From an uncultured Bacillota bacterium (lineage in GTDB: Bacteria > Bacillota_I > Bacilli_A > Erysipelotrichales > Erysipelotrichaceae): a stretch of DNA of 13,742 nucleotides. The position numbers and the translations under genes are program-made. The stretch lies in NCBI GenBank assembly GCA_949287785.1, contig CASEHR010000129.1:1-13742 (forward strand). Reading direction: 5' to 3'. Each line of letters begins with the position of its first letter. Positions within the stretch are counted from its first letter, which is position 1. The notes beneath the pieces were generated by a model, which was given only the letters and a program-made list of their open reading frames with translations, was not told where the DNA came from and did no database searches. Of the stretch, positions 1 through 6,719 are shown in pieces.

Positions 1-2
1 CG

Positions 3-398
3 ACTTTCGTTGAATCAGCATCCGGTATCAGTGCCGGTGGCCGTACAGGTCTGACATCAGTCGTAGTAGCATTATGCTTTGCAGCTTCTGCTTTCTTAGC
101 ATCATTTATCAGTGCTGTTCCATATGCTGCAACAGCACCGGCTCTAGTGATCGTCGGTGTTATGATGACTTCATCATTTAAAGATATCAAATGGGATGAT
201 CTATCAGAAGCTGTACCTGCTTTCTTCGCTGGGTTATTCATGGCTCTTTGCTACAGCATCTCATATGGTATCGCCTTTGGTTTCATCACTTACTGCATCG
301 TCAAGATCATCAAGGGACAAGCTAAAGAGATCCACCCGATCTTATGGGTATGTACATTATTATTTATCCTAAACTTTGTCTTATTGGCTCTGTTATAA
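3..398 (+). CDS. NCS2/AzgA-family purine permease, C-terminal part (5' end outside window)
   Basis: This is the last 131 codons of an integral membrane nucleobase:proton symporter of the AzgA branch of NCS2 (guanine/hypoxanthine/adenine uptake; PbuG/PbuO in Bacillus). The frame is open from base 3. It begins with the family signature around TFVESASGISAGGRTGL, the conserved Glu-containing segment followed by GGRTGL. Three hydrophobic stretches follow: the segment up to VIVGVMM, a segment AFFAGLFMALCYSISYGIAF, and a C-terminal helix LWVCTLLFILNFVLLALL. The internal GTG at 147 could be read as a start but lies inside the conserved core, so it is not the real start. The gene ends with TAA and a strong hairpin terminator follows. 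Exact purine specificity cannot be read from the fragment. Family call is confident. Confidence 0.9.
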   Translation, partial: TFVESASGISAGGRTGLTSVVVALCFAASAFLASFISAVPYAATAPALVIVGVMMTSSFKDIKWDDLSEAVPAFFAGLFMALCYSISYGIAFGFITYCIVKIIKGQAKEIHPILWVCTLLFILNFVLLALL

Positions 399-423
399 GA
401 GTATAGATATAACACTTACTTAT

Positions 424-456
424 AGATGCGCTTAATATCAATGCGCATCTTTTTTA
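424..456 (+). terminator. Rho-independent terminator of the purine permease gene
   Basis: Perfect 8-bp stem AGATGCGC (424-431) / GCGCATCT (443-450) with an 11-nt loop and a run of T at 450-455. It lies 26 bases after the permease stop codon. Confidence 0.85.
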
Positions 457-568
457 TTAGATTGATATTGATGTCTGTGTGATAAAATACCAATAGGCTA
501 TTGCCTTATCTCCCTTGTTTAATGAGACACTATTTGAAACGATCATGTTATATAAAAGAGGTTTTTAT

Positions 569-1152
569 ATGAAAAAGAAAAAATCCTGGGTCTTCTATAT
601 ATCTATGACACTCATCTTCCTGTTCTTTATCTTTTTAGTCATTGACTCTGTTTTGGTGCGCAAAATATCGTTGACCTCCGAAGAGTGGGATGCGGTCGAT
701 GATTAGTATCATATGGATATTGGCGATCTATATTTCAGTACAGCTCATCAAAGAGGGATATTATTCTTTAAGACCGGTATGGAATACCGATACTGCGGTG
801 ATGACTACAACACCGTTACAGCGATCGAAGTAACTGAAGGGGTAAAGATGTTTCTTACAGGATCGCCTCAAGAGGTTCAATCTATAAAACAGACTATTTA
901 AATTATCGGGTTCTTGATATAACGATGGAAGTACTTACTGATTCATCAAGCACTGCCTTTGGCTATGAAGATATGTATGTACCTGTAGGTATTGATGTTC
1001 GTTTTGAATATATGGGTGCTGATTTTTACCTTTCATTAGGGGCTGTCAACAGCTTTTGGTGTGAACCTAGAGATTTCGATACAGGTGTAACTGATACCGA
1101 GATCAAAAATCTAAAAACTTTTATCGATGAACATCTGTTTCTGGATGAATAA
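569..1152 (+). pseudogene. Broken gene for a membrane-anchored extracellular protein of unknown function
   Basis: The start is ATG 569, preceded by AGAGG at 557-561. The product begins MKKKKSWVFY and has one strong hydrophobic helix (about residues 8-27), fitting a signal anchor. The frame meets TAG at 704-706, but the same frame continues with plausible protein (YHMDIGDLYFSTAHQRG...) to TAA at 899-901. A CAG to TAG change would explain the stop. From about 885-900 the coding signal moves to another frame (DYLNYRVLDITMEVLTDSSS...) and runs to 1152, as expected from a one-base deletion. Restored, the protein would be about 194 residues. Reading it as three small separate genes is less likely, because neither downstream piece has a convincing ribosome binding site. 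I recognise no family. The gap 457-568 shows only weak promoter-like sequence. Confidence 0.65.
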
Positions 1153-1168
1153 AAAAACATATTAAAAA

Positions 1169-1198
1169 GAGCGGAAGTTTTAGACTTTCGCTCCTTTT
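1169..1198. terminator. Bidirectional hairpin terminator between converging genes
   Basis: Stem GAGCGGAAGT (1169-1178) / ACTTTCGCTC (1184-1193), 10 bp with one G-U pair and a 5-nt loop. A short T run follows on the plus strand, and five T follow when read on the minus strand. It separates the broken plus-strand gene from the fucosidase gene. Confidence 0.8.
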
Positions 1199-1206
1199 AT
1201 CATATC

Positions 1207-2448
1207 CTATTCAAATTCGACTTTGGCGACCCTGACGATCAAATGCGTACCGTAATAGAAACCGGTAGCCCTGAAATCAACATGTTCACCATTTTGTTCA
1301 AAGACTAATTCTTCATCATTATCGACCCAGCGCATCGATTTGATCTTTTTGGTTACACCATCTAATGAATGACCTTTATCATTGCTTTCATAAGCTACGA
1401 CGACATCCTTCGGACCAAGTAGTGGCAGATCATGCACATAGACATATGCTGTACCATCTTTCATAAGGACAAAATCCTTTTCATGATTACAACTAATATC
1501 ACACGGCTTACCTTCATATAATGATTCCTTAGCCATATCCGTCCATTTACCGATGATCTCTAAAAGTGCTTCAGTGATCTTGGTGATACCGCCTGTACCC
1601 GTAGGACCGATATTCAAAAGATAATTGGCACCGACTTTGCGGGCATGACATAACCTCTCGATCATCTGCCGCGGACTCTTATAATCAAGATCATTTTCCG
1701 CGATGCCCCAGTGTCTGTTCATCGTCTGGCACATTTCGGCAGTGACATATTTATCCATGCCTTCTCTGTTCATCGGTGTAGCCTGGCCCTGTTCAAAGGT
1801 AACGCTGTCGATCTCAGGATGACCGGTCTTCCCCTGTTGTGACAACCCGGTATTATTGATGATCATCGCTTCCGGCTGTAATCTTCTGATCATGCCGTAT
1901 AACTCATCCAGTTTCCAGTCAGCTTCTTTCTTTGACCAGTTACCATCAAACCACATGCCGCCGATCTTACCATAATTAGTACACAGGATCTCGACTGATT
2001 TACGGATGTATTCAAGGTATGCATCCCAATCGGTATCAAATTCAGGTCGGGACCAGTCAAGCGTCGCATGATAGAAGATCGGTAAGATATCTGCTTCATT
2101 ACAGGCATCGACGAATTCTCTGACAAGATCTCTTTTAGCCGGTGTATGCATGACATCATAATCACTGAAACCACAGGTATCATAAAGGAAGAAACCGTCG
2201 TGGTGCTTAGTAGTCAGGGTAATATACTTCATGCCTGCTTTTTTAGCTAAGGCCACTAACTTTCTGGCATCAAAATCACAAGCAGTAAAATTATCAAAGA
2301 GCTTGCGGTATTCATCCTTTGGTATATGATGCAGATCTAAAGTCCATTCGCCCTGTGCTAAACTGGAATAAAGTCCATAATGGACAAACATGCCGAATCC
2401 GCGTTTTTCAAAGTCAGCGATGTATCCGGCCGGTACTGGAATACTCAT
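1207..2448 (-). CDS. Alpha-L-fucosidase, GH29 family, cytoplasmic
   Basis: A 413-residue glycoside hydrolase that removes terminal L-fucose from oligosaccharides. The GH29 (alpha/beta)8 barrel is seen as FGMFVHYGLYS (residues 18-28), the KHHDGF motif (81-86) and the nucleophile motif GGMWFDGNW with Asp168 as predicted nucleophile. Further GH29-like segments are the region around TAEMCQTMNRHWGI (236-249) and NYLLNIGPTGTG. A beta-rich C-terminal domain of about 90 residues follows. There is no signal peptide, so it should act on imported fuco-oligosaccharides or glycosides. Start ATG 2448 is preceded by a GAGAGGA ribosome binding site. The AraC-family gene just upstream on the same strand is the obvious candidate regulator. 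Acid/base residue and linkage preference cannot be assigned by eye. Confidence 0.93.
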   Translation of the reverse strand: MSIPVPAGYIADFEKRGFGMFVHYGLYSSLAQGEWTLDLHHIPKDEYRKLFDNFTACDFDARKLVALAKKAGMKYITLTTKHHDGFFLYDTCGFSDYDVMHTPAKRDLVREFVDACNEADILPIFYHATLDWSRPEFDTDWDAYLEYIRKSVEILCTNYGKIGGMWFDGNWSKKEADWKLDELYGMIRRLQPEAMIINNTGLSQQGKTGHPEIDSVTFEQGQATPMNREGMDKYVTAEMCQTMNRHWGIAENDLDYKSPRQMIERLCHARKVGANYLLNIGPTGTGGITKITEALLEIIGKWTDMAKESLYEGKPCDISCNHEKDFVLMKDGTAYVYVHDLPLLGPKDVVVAYESNDKGHSLDGVTKKIKSMRWVDNDEELVFEQNGEHVDFRATGFYYGTHLIVRVAKVEFE

Positions 2449-2508
2449 ATCATATCCTCTCTTTCTTTCTTTAATTGTACATTATTAGTAATTGAATTTC
2501 GACCAAAA

Positions 2509-2537
2509 CAAAGAAAAGAGCCGGAGCTCTTTCTTTG
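2509..2537 (-). terminator. Probable terminator of the AraC-family gene, upstream of the fucosidase gene
   Basis: Inverted repeat with 7-bp core arms AAAGAGC (2515-2521) / GCTCTTT (2526-2532), tetraloop CGGA, extended by CAAAG / CTTTG around one bulged base. On the minus strand the stem is followed by a T-rich stretch (TTTTGG). About 60 bases then remain before the fucosidase start, room for a separate promoter; TTGGTC and TAATGT with 16-bp spacing is a weak candidate. Confidence 0.5.
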
Positions 2538-2563
2538 TGCAATGTTCTCTGAGGTAATCTGAC

Positions 2564-2579
2564 TGAAGGTAAACCTTCA
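2564..2579. promoter_or_regulatory. Palindrome in the regulator/fucosidase gap
   Basis: Perfect 7-bp inverted repeat TGAAGGT-AA-ACCTTCA lying between the end of the regulator gene and the terminator-like hairpin. It could be an operator or part of the regulator mRNA 3' end. AraC-family proteins usually bind direct repeats, which argues against it being their site. Confidence 0.25.
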
Positions 2580-2634
2580 AATAAATATTATGACATTCAA
2601 AATTACAGAAATAGTAATATAAGGTCATATTATA

Positions 2635-3507
2635 TTAATATTTTGCCAAATTTCTGAATTTAAGCGGTGATATACCTGTTTCATCCTTAAAGACCTTACA
2701 GAAATAACTCACACTGTTGAAACCGCAGTCGATAGCAATATCAGTAATCTGATCATCAGTCTCCAGTAAACGTCTGCGAGCTTCCTTGATCCGGTGTAAA
2801 TTCAAAAACCCGTTCGGTGTCATATCAAGCGCTGACTTGAACAGACGATACAGGGCCCTCTTCGAGATTCCGACGGTCATCGCCATATCATCTGCGTCGA
2901 TATCATCGCCAAAGCACTCATAGATGAAGGATAATACTTCTTTGATCTTGGTGTCATTACTTCGCGTATCATCCAGATCACTGAGATGTTCCTTATACAG
3001 GTATAGATAGATCTCGGATATCGTATTGCGCAGGATCAATTCATAACCAGTATCTGATCTTTTGATCATATAGGATCTCTTTAAAAAATCGATGATATCA
3101 GGATCTGTGATCTTTATGTATTTGATATTGGAGCTTATAAAAGGGGATATATATCGCTTATAGATGATCCCTTGAATATCATCAAGAAAATAAGGACTGA
3201 ACAGATGTACATCCTGTACCGTTTTCTTTAAAGCTCTGGTCATGTGTAAGATATTGGTGTTGATAATGCCGGCTTCTCCCTTATCAAAGATCACTGGTCC
3301 TAGACCTTCTATCGTATATTCGATCTTTCCTTCATCGATATAGAATAATTCAAAATAAGGATGCCAGTGCCAGGGAACCTCATTGTCACGTTCATCATCG
3401 AAGACAATCGTTTCCTTGCTGTATGGAAACTCCTGATCGGCGGTGATCTCTTCTTTTTTCGTCTTATTATCGACATTATTAGTGTTGGCCATATCTATAT
3501 GATACAT
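2635..3507 (-). CDS. AraC-family transcriptional regulator (cupin sensor plus AraC HTH)
   Basis: A one-component sugar-responsive regulator of about 290 residues. Residues quoted here count from the in-frame GTG at 3510. The N-terminal half is a cupin-like sensor with the motif VPWHWHPYFELFYI (His48 and His50). The C-terminal third, about residues 190-291, is the double helix-turn-helix DNA-binding domain, with the typical second helix region DIAIDCGFNSVSYFCKVFK and the GISPLKFR end. I prefer ATG 3507; the GTG directly before it is also possible, because the GGGG that would serve as a Shine-Dalgarno sequence sits very close (3510-3513). It lies immediately upstream of, and in the same direction as, the GH29 gene, so control of fucose-glycan use is likely but inferred. 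No clear promoter is visible in the short space before it. Confidence 0.9.
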   Translation of the reverse strand: MYHIDMANTNNVDNKTKKEEITADQEFPYSKETIVFDDERDNEVPWHWHPYFELFYIDEGKIEYTIEGLGPVIFDKGEAGIINTNILHMTRALKKTVQDVHLFSPYFLDDIQGIIYKRYISPFISSNIKYIKITDPDIIDFLKRSYMIKRSDTGYELILRNTISEIYLYLYKEHLSDLDDTRSNDTKIKEVLSFIYECFGDDIDADDMAMTVGISKRALYRLFKSALDMTPNGFLNLHRIKEARRRLLETDDQITDIAIDCGFNSVSYFCKVFKDETGISPLKFRNLAKY

Positions 3508-3539
3508 CACCCCAATACATTTCTATGACACAAATAATA

Positions 3540-3573
3540 AAAACATTATCATCCAGATATCTGATAATGTTTT
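3540..3573 (-). terminator. Terminator after the broken lipoprotein gene
   Basis: Perfect 12-bp inverted repeat AAAACATTATCA (3540-3551) / TGATAATGTTTT (3562-3573) with a 10-nt loop. On the minus strand it ends in a T run. It lies 13 bases after the stop of the 3586-3996 gene and just ahead of the AraC-family gene. Confidence 0.75.
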
Positions 3574-3585
3574 GGCTGATATTTA

Positions 3586-3996
3586 TTATTCTTCAGCTAT
3601 TTCTACCCGATAGCTTTTAAACATGTCGAATCGGCATTCTTCTACGCCAAGTTCTTTGAACCGCTCTTCAACTGACACAGAGTTGCTTGTCTGTTTTCCC
3701 GGAACCAGAAGGCCAAAGGGAACGGTGGCAAGATAGTGCTCTTCGCCGTTGTTGAAGGTTATATAATAATCCAAGGCAAACGGTTCGATGTCCTTTTCTC
3801 TTTCTTTGGATCTTACTTCCATCTCCAGCGTATTACAACCGAAGTATATCCATAGATTGATATTATCCTTGCTGACTTTTACCGACTCCCGCTCTATTAC
3901 TTCTGTTTTTTCTCTTTCCTCCGATCCAGCTCAACCGCTTATCGCTAAAAGTACAACAAAAAGCACAATTAAGTATCTAAGTCTTCTACTATACAT
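3586..3996 (-). pseudogene. Lipoprotein gene with the lipobox cysteine codon changed to TGA
   Basis: ATG 3996 is preceded by a good GGAGGA site 8 bases away and starts a textbook lipoprotein signal: positive MYSRRLR, hydrophobic LIVLFVVLLA, then I-S-G. At the exact position of the required lipidated cysteine (3933-3931) the codon is TGA. The same frame then stays open for 115 codons to a stop at 3586: charged AGSEEREKTEVIERES, a beta-type stretch DNINLWIYFGC, and DYYITFNNGEEHYLATVPFGLLV. A single TGC or TGT to TGA change explains it. An ATG at 3822 could start a 78-residue piece but lacks a signal. Intact length would be about 136 residues. No family recognised. The gene lies 35 bases behind another broken exported-protein gene. 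Confidence 0.8.
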
Positions 3997-4031
3997 TTCC
4001 ACAATCCTCCCTTACCGGACAAAGCTGTGTC

Positions 4032-4228
4032 CTAAATGTCTTCAAGATCATATTTAACGGTCATCCCTGGTATAGAGACCACTTCGGTATAATTTTTATC
4101 TTTGTATATAGCATATGCTTTTGGCTGATGGGAGCCATTATCAACGAGATAATATGGAATCATTTAGGCGAAAGTTGTTGTGGAAAAAACAATGACGATA
4201 CTGTAATAATAGCTATTCTTCTTTTCAT
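4032..4228 (-). pseudogene. Small exported-protein gene broken by a frameshift and a stop
   Basis: ATG 4228 has an AGGAGA ribosome binding site and opens a signal peptide, MKRRIAIITVSSLF. At a run of six T (minus strand; plus 4189-4184) the coding signal changes frame. The second frame reads FSTTTFA, a plausible signal-peptidase end, then TAA (4166-4164), then MIPYYLVDNGSHQPK... to TAG at 4032. So at least two lesions, a poly-T length change and a stop, separate the signal from a mature part of about 43 residues. The in-frame ATG right after the TAA has no ribosome binding site, so reinitiation is unlikely. No family is recognised. It probably formed one transcription unit with the broken lipoprotein gene behind it. 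A possible minus-strand -10 (TATAAT) lies at 4360-4355. Confidence 0.6.
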
Positions 4229-4591
4229 AGTTTTCTCCTCTTTCTGCCTGCATTGATAATAAATCGATTACTTATCTATTTCATATAGCTAAAAACAGTA
4301 AGCTACGGTTAATTGTCCTTTGGTTTATATCTCGTATAATATTCCTATATCTGTATTATACCATCATAACTACAAAATAAAAGCGTTTTCATAATATAAT
4401 GAATGCTGTCATAATTTTATGAAAATGATCATTACCGGCCTTGTTTTTTTATATTGAGGTGATAGAAAGATCGATCTTTACTCTGCTTTATCTGCGTAAT
4501 GCAAAGTTCTGGATCTAATATTCAGTTACCGGATGATCGTCGCTTCCTGATTCGTATCTGAATTTTTACTGATCAAAAAAAATACAATTTT
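4229..4591. other. Non-coding gap with promoter-like sites and an inverted repeat
   Basis: No convincing gene here. On the plus strand TTGTCC (4313-4318) and TATAAT (4335-4340) are spaced 16 bases. A 9-bp inverted repeat TTTTCATAA (4386-4394) / TTATGAAAA (4417-4425) follows, and a run of seven T lies at about 4445-4451. On the minus strand a TATAAT at 4360-4355 could serve the 4228 gene. The rest up to the CIRCE element shows nothing I can name. Confidence 0.4.
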
Positions 4592-4618
4592 TTAGCACTC
4601 TTTACTTGACAGTGCTAA
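4592..4618. promoter_or_regulatory. CIRCE element (HrcA operator)
   Basis: TTAGCACTC (4592-4600), nine bases, then CAGTGCTAA (4610-4618). This is the CIRCE consensus TTAGCACTC-N9-GAGTGCTAA with one mismatch at the first base of the right arm. The element overlaps the -35 box of the hsp20 promoter, so HrcA bound here would block RNA polymerase until heat or misfolding relieves it. Confidence 0.93.
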
Positions 4619-4633
4619 ATATAAGACTATAAT
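4606..4633 (+). promoter_or_regulatory. Sigma-A promoter of the hsp20 gene
   Basis: Consensus -35 TTGACA (4606-4611) and -10 TATAAT (4628-4633) with 16-bp spacing. The -35 box lies across the spacer and right arm of the CIRCE element. Transcription should begin near 4640, giving a leader of about 40 bases before the AGGAGG site (4665-4670). Confidence 0.9.
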
Positions 4634-4678
4634 GATAATCGAAGATAGAAATAAGGATATCTTCAGGAGGTAATATAT

Positions 4679-5101
4679 ATGTCAAGATATACACCTACAA
4701 GAAGAAGTTATGATCTGTTCGATCGGATGTTCGATGATCTGTTTGCCAGTCCGTTTGTCAGTAACACAAATGTCATGAAGACCGATATCCACGAAAGTGA
4801 GAACAGCTATACATTGGATGTTGAACTGCCTGGTTATCAAAAAGGTGATGTCAGCATCGAATTGGATGACGGTTATCTCAATATCAGCGCTAAACATGAA
4901 ACGACTGATGAGGAAAGGGATACAAAGGGCAATGTCATCAGGAATGAACGTTACTTCGGTACCTGCTCAAGAAGTTTCTATGTCGGCGACGGTCTGAAGG
5001 AAGAAGATATCAGAGCCAGATTTGAAAATGGTATCCTTGAGATCACTGTACCAAAACAGACAAAACAGATCGAGACAAAAAAGACGATCAGTATCGAATA
5101 A
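4679..5101 (+). CDS. Small heat shock protein, Hsp20/alpha-crystallin family
   Basis: A 140-residue ATP-independent holdase that binds unfolding proteins in the cytoplasm and keeps them refoldable for the DnaK system. The N-terminal arm is SRYTPTRRSYDLFDRMFDDLF. The alpha-crystallin domain spans about residues 33-126, with the signature ARFENGILEITVP (113-125). The C-terminal tail holds I-S-I (137-139), the I-X-I motif that docks into a neighbouring subunit during oligomer assembly. AGGAGG lies 8 bases before ATG. A CIRCE operator overlaps its promoter, so HrcA control is strongly indicated. Normal length, no damage, monocistronic with its own terminator. In many Bacillota hsp20 genes are under CtsR or other control, so direct CIRCE control here is a useful detail. 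Confidence 0.96.
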   Translation: MSRYTPTRRSYDLFDRMFDDLFASPFVSNTNVMKTDIHESENSYTLDVELPGYQKGDVSIELDDGYLNISAKHETTDEERDTKGNVIRNERYFGTCSRSFYVGDGLKEEDIRARFENGILEITVPKQTKQIETKKTISIE

Positions 5102-5124
5102 ACATAACTTTTCCCAATATAGGC

Positions 5125-5150
5125 AAAAGAGCACTCCGGTGCTCTTTTTT
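5125..5150. terminator. Bidirectional terminator between hsp20 and the desulfidase gene
   Basis: Perfect 10-bp stem AAAAGAGCAC (5125-5134) / GTGCTCTTTT (5139-5148), loop TCCG, and six T in a row at the end on the plus strand. The stem directly abuts the stop codon of the minus-strand gene and gives four T in that direction too. Confidence 0.9.
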
Positions 5151-6444
5151 AGTCTTTCTGCATCATGATCTTGACGATCTCTTTATCCGTCTCTTTCATG
5201 CCTTCACGGCCTAATAGACCGATATTGCGGATCGTCCTTTCTACTCCTTTGGCTACGATGCCATCACCGCCATAAAACTCATTGCCGCTTTCATAAAGCA
5301 GATAACCCATGATACCGGCTTCGACACTCATGGCGATCTTGGCTGCACAGCTGGCTTTGGCACCATCACAGATAATACCGGAAGTGACAGCCAGAGAATT
5401 GACTAAAGTGTGTTCGATAGTTTTAAGGTCACCACCTTGTAAATAAGCGATACCGCAACCGGCAGCACATCCGGCGCTGACAGCCCCGCAATAAGCTGAC
5501 AAACGACCGATACCGGTCTTTTCATGGATCGCGATCAGATTAGATAAAGCCAAAGCTCGGTACAACCGATCATCACTTACCTTAAGTTCCTTTGCATACT
5601 CAATGACCGGTATTGAAACGGTTATCCCCTGATTACCACTGCCGGAATTGATAACGACCGGTAATTCACATCCGCTCATCCGGGCATCACTGGCTGCCGC
5701 TGCTTTAGCGATCGCCCGATCCATAACACTTTCACCACGATATTTAAGAATGACCGATCCGATATTGGCACCATAATTTTTCTTTAATCCTTCATCGGCG
5801 ATCTTAGTATTACAAGCGATCTGCTCATCAAGGACATCTTTGACATCTTCGATATCCAACGATTGGGCAAAATCGTAGATATCGGCGATATTGAGCAGAC
5901 TCTTGTCTTCAAGACTGTTGTCTTTGATATCATCACACATCGCTACTTTGTCCTCTGTGTCCAATATGACTTCATCATCCTTCTTTATATAGACGACATT
6001 GGTGTGATAGCGGTCGATCCTGACTGTCACTTTGTGCTCATTTTTATACAAAGAGATGATGATATCGAAGATATGTCCTTTATCGATAGGCTGGATCTTT
6101 ATTTCCGTATCCTTTAATAAAGCCCTGGCCCTGATCTTATCTTCCTTTGTCGCATCCGCAATAACTTCCAATACCTTATCCGATTTGCCGGCAACGATAC
6201 CGATCGCACAGGCAGCTTCAATGCCCTTCAGACCATCGGTATTAGGTACAGTCACGCTCTTAACGTTTTTTATTATATTATTGGAAACACAGATCTCTAT
6301 ACGGTCGGGCAGATCATGCAGGTGATCTTTGGCAATACTGGCGGCATAAGCGATCGCGATCGGTTCGGTACACCCCATCGCCCTGATCAGTTCCTCCTTT
6401 AATATATTTACGTATGCTTTATACGCAGATCCACCTTTTTGCAT
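5149..6444 (-). CDS. cyuA: L-cysteine desulfidase (CyuA/YhaM, UPF0597 family; serine dehydratase alpha-like)
   Basis: A 431-residue iron-sulfur enzyme predicted to split L-cysteine into pyruvate, ammonia and sulfide; relatives are often annotated L-serine deaminase alpha subunit. Key sites fit the archaeal L-cysteine desulfidase: MGCTEP holds Cys25 (the proposed acid/base), and Cys319, Cys359 and Cys366 have the 40- and 7-residue spacing of the [4Fe-4S] ligands. They lie in SAYCGAVSAGC and ICDGAKASC. The motif VINSGSGNQGITVSIPV (264-280) is also typical. The start is one base after the TGA of the upstream gene, and AAAGGA inside the end of that gene serves as ribosome binding site, so translation is probably coupled. 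No cysteine transporter gene is seen beside it. L-serine as substrate is the main alternative. Confidence 0.9.
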   Translation of the reverse strand: MQKGGSAYKAYVNILKEELIRAMGCTEPIAIAYAASIAKDHLHDLPDRIEICVSNNIIKNVKSVTVPNTDGLKGIEAACAIGIVAGKSDKVLEVIADATKEDKIRARALLKDTEIKIQPIDKGHIFDIIISLYKNEHKVTVRIDRYHTNVVYIKKDDEVILDTEDKVAMCDDIKDNSLEDKSLLNIADIYDFAQSLDIEDVKDVLDEQIACNTKIADEGLKKNYGANIGSVILKYRGESVMDRAIAKAAAASDARMSGCELPVVINSGSGNQGITVSIPVIEYAKELKVSDDRLYRALALSNLIAIHEKTGIGRLSAYCGAVSAGCAAGCGIAYLQGGDLKTIEHTLVNSLAVTSGIICDGAKASCAAKIAMSVEAGIMGYLLYESGNEFYGGDGIVAKGVERTIRNIGLLGREGMKETDKEIVKIMMQKD

Positions 6445-6445
6445 A

Positions 6446-6697
6446 TCATCCTTTCAGACCACGTGACTGACGATCCATATCTTCAACAACGATATCATAT
6501 ATCTCACCTAATGTACTGCAATATGCCAATACATCCCAGGGTTTATTGGTATGGAAATGGATCTTGATGAGATCTTCATCACCGACAGCCAAAAGACAAT
6601 CACCTTCAAAATGTTCATTGAAATAATCGGTTATCGCATCCTCATCGAGACCTCTTCCTTCGATCAGAAGCTGTGTATCATATCTGTATTCAAGCAT
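6446..6697 (-). CDS. Stand-alone FakA/YloV C-terminal-like domain protein
   Basis: An 83-residue protein matching the last part of the fatty-acid kinase FakA (YloV, Dak-type): GDCLLAVGDEDLIKIHFHTNKPWDVLAY (residues 32-59, with the K-I-H-F-H-T-N signature) and the ending GEIYDIVVEDMDRQS. FakA itself is about 550 residues with an ATP-binding Dak2 domain, absent here. The start is secure: a strong AGGAGGGG lies just before ATG 6697, and the sequence ahead is promoter, not coding, so this is a genuine short gene and not a truncation. It is first in an operon with the cysteine desulfidase gene, one base apart. Such short proteins are often labelled 'kinase to dihydroxyacetone kinase'. Function is unknown; a ligand-binding or regulatory partner of the desulfidase is only a guess. 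Confidence 0.8.
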   Translation of the reverse strand: MLEYRYDTQLLIEGRGLDEDAITDYFNEHFEGDCLLAVGDEDLIKIHFHTNKPWDVLAYCSTLGEIYDIVVEDMDRQSRGLKG

Positions 6698-6719
6698 CAG
6701 AACCCCTCCTTTTTTTTCT

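Noticed and set aside
147..398. A short membrane protein starting at the GTG at 147
   Set aside because: The frame is open to the window start and the upstream part carries the conserved AzgA motif.
3920..3933. Selenocysteine insertion at the lipobox TGA
   Set aside because: No clear SECIS-like hairpin follows the TGA, and a lipobox needs Cys for lipidation.
3788..4057. A plus-strand open frame of 89 codons
   Set aside because: It is antisense to the two broken exported-protein genes, has no ribosome binding site and has no sensible protein pattern.
5863..6325. Two plus-strand open frames over the desulfidase gene
   Set aside because: The minus-strand protein has all family motifs; the plus frames overlap each other and lack ribosome binding sites.
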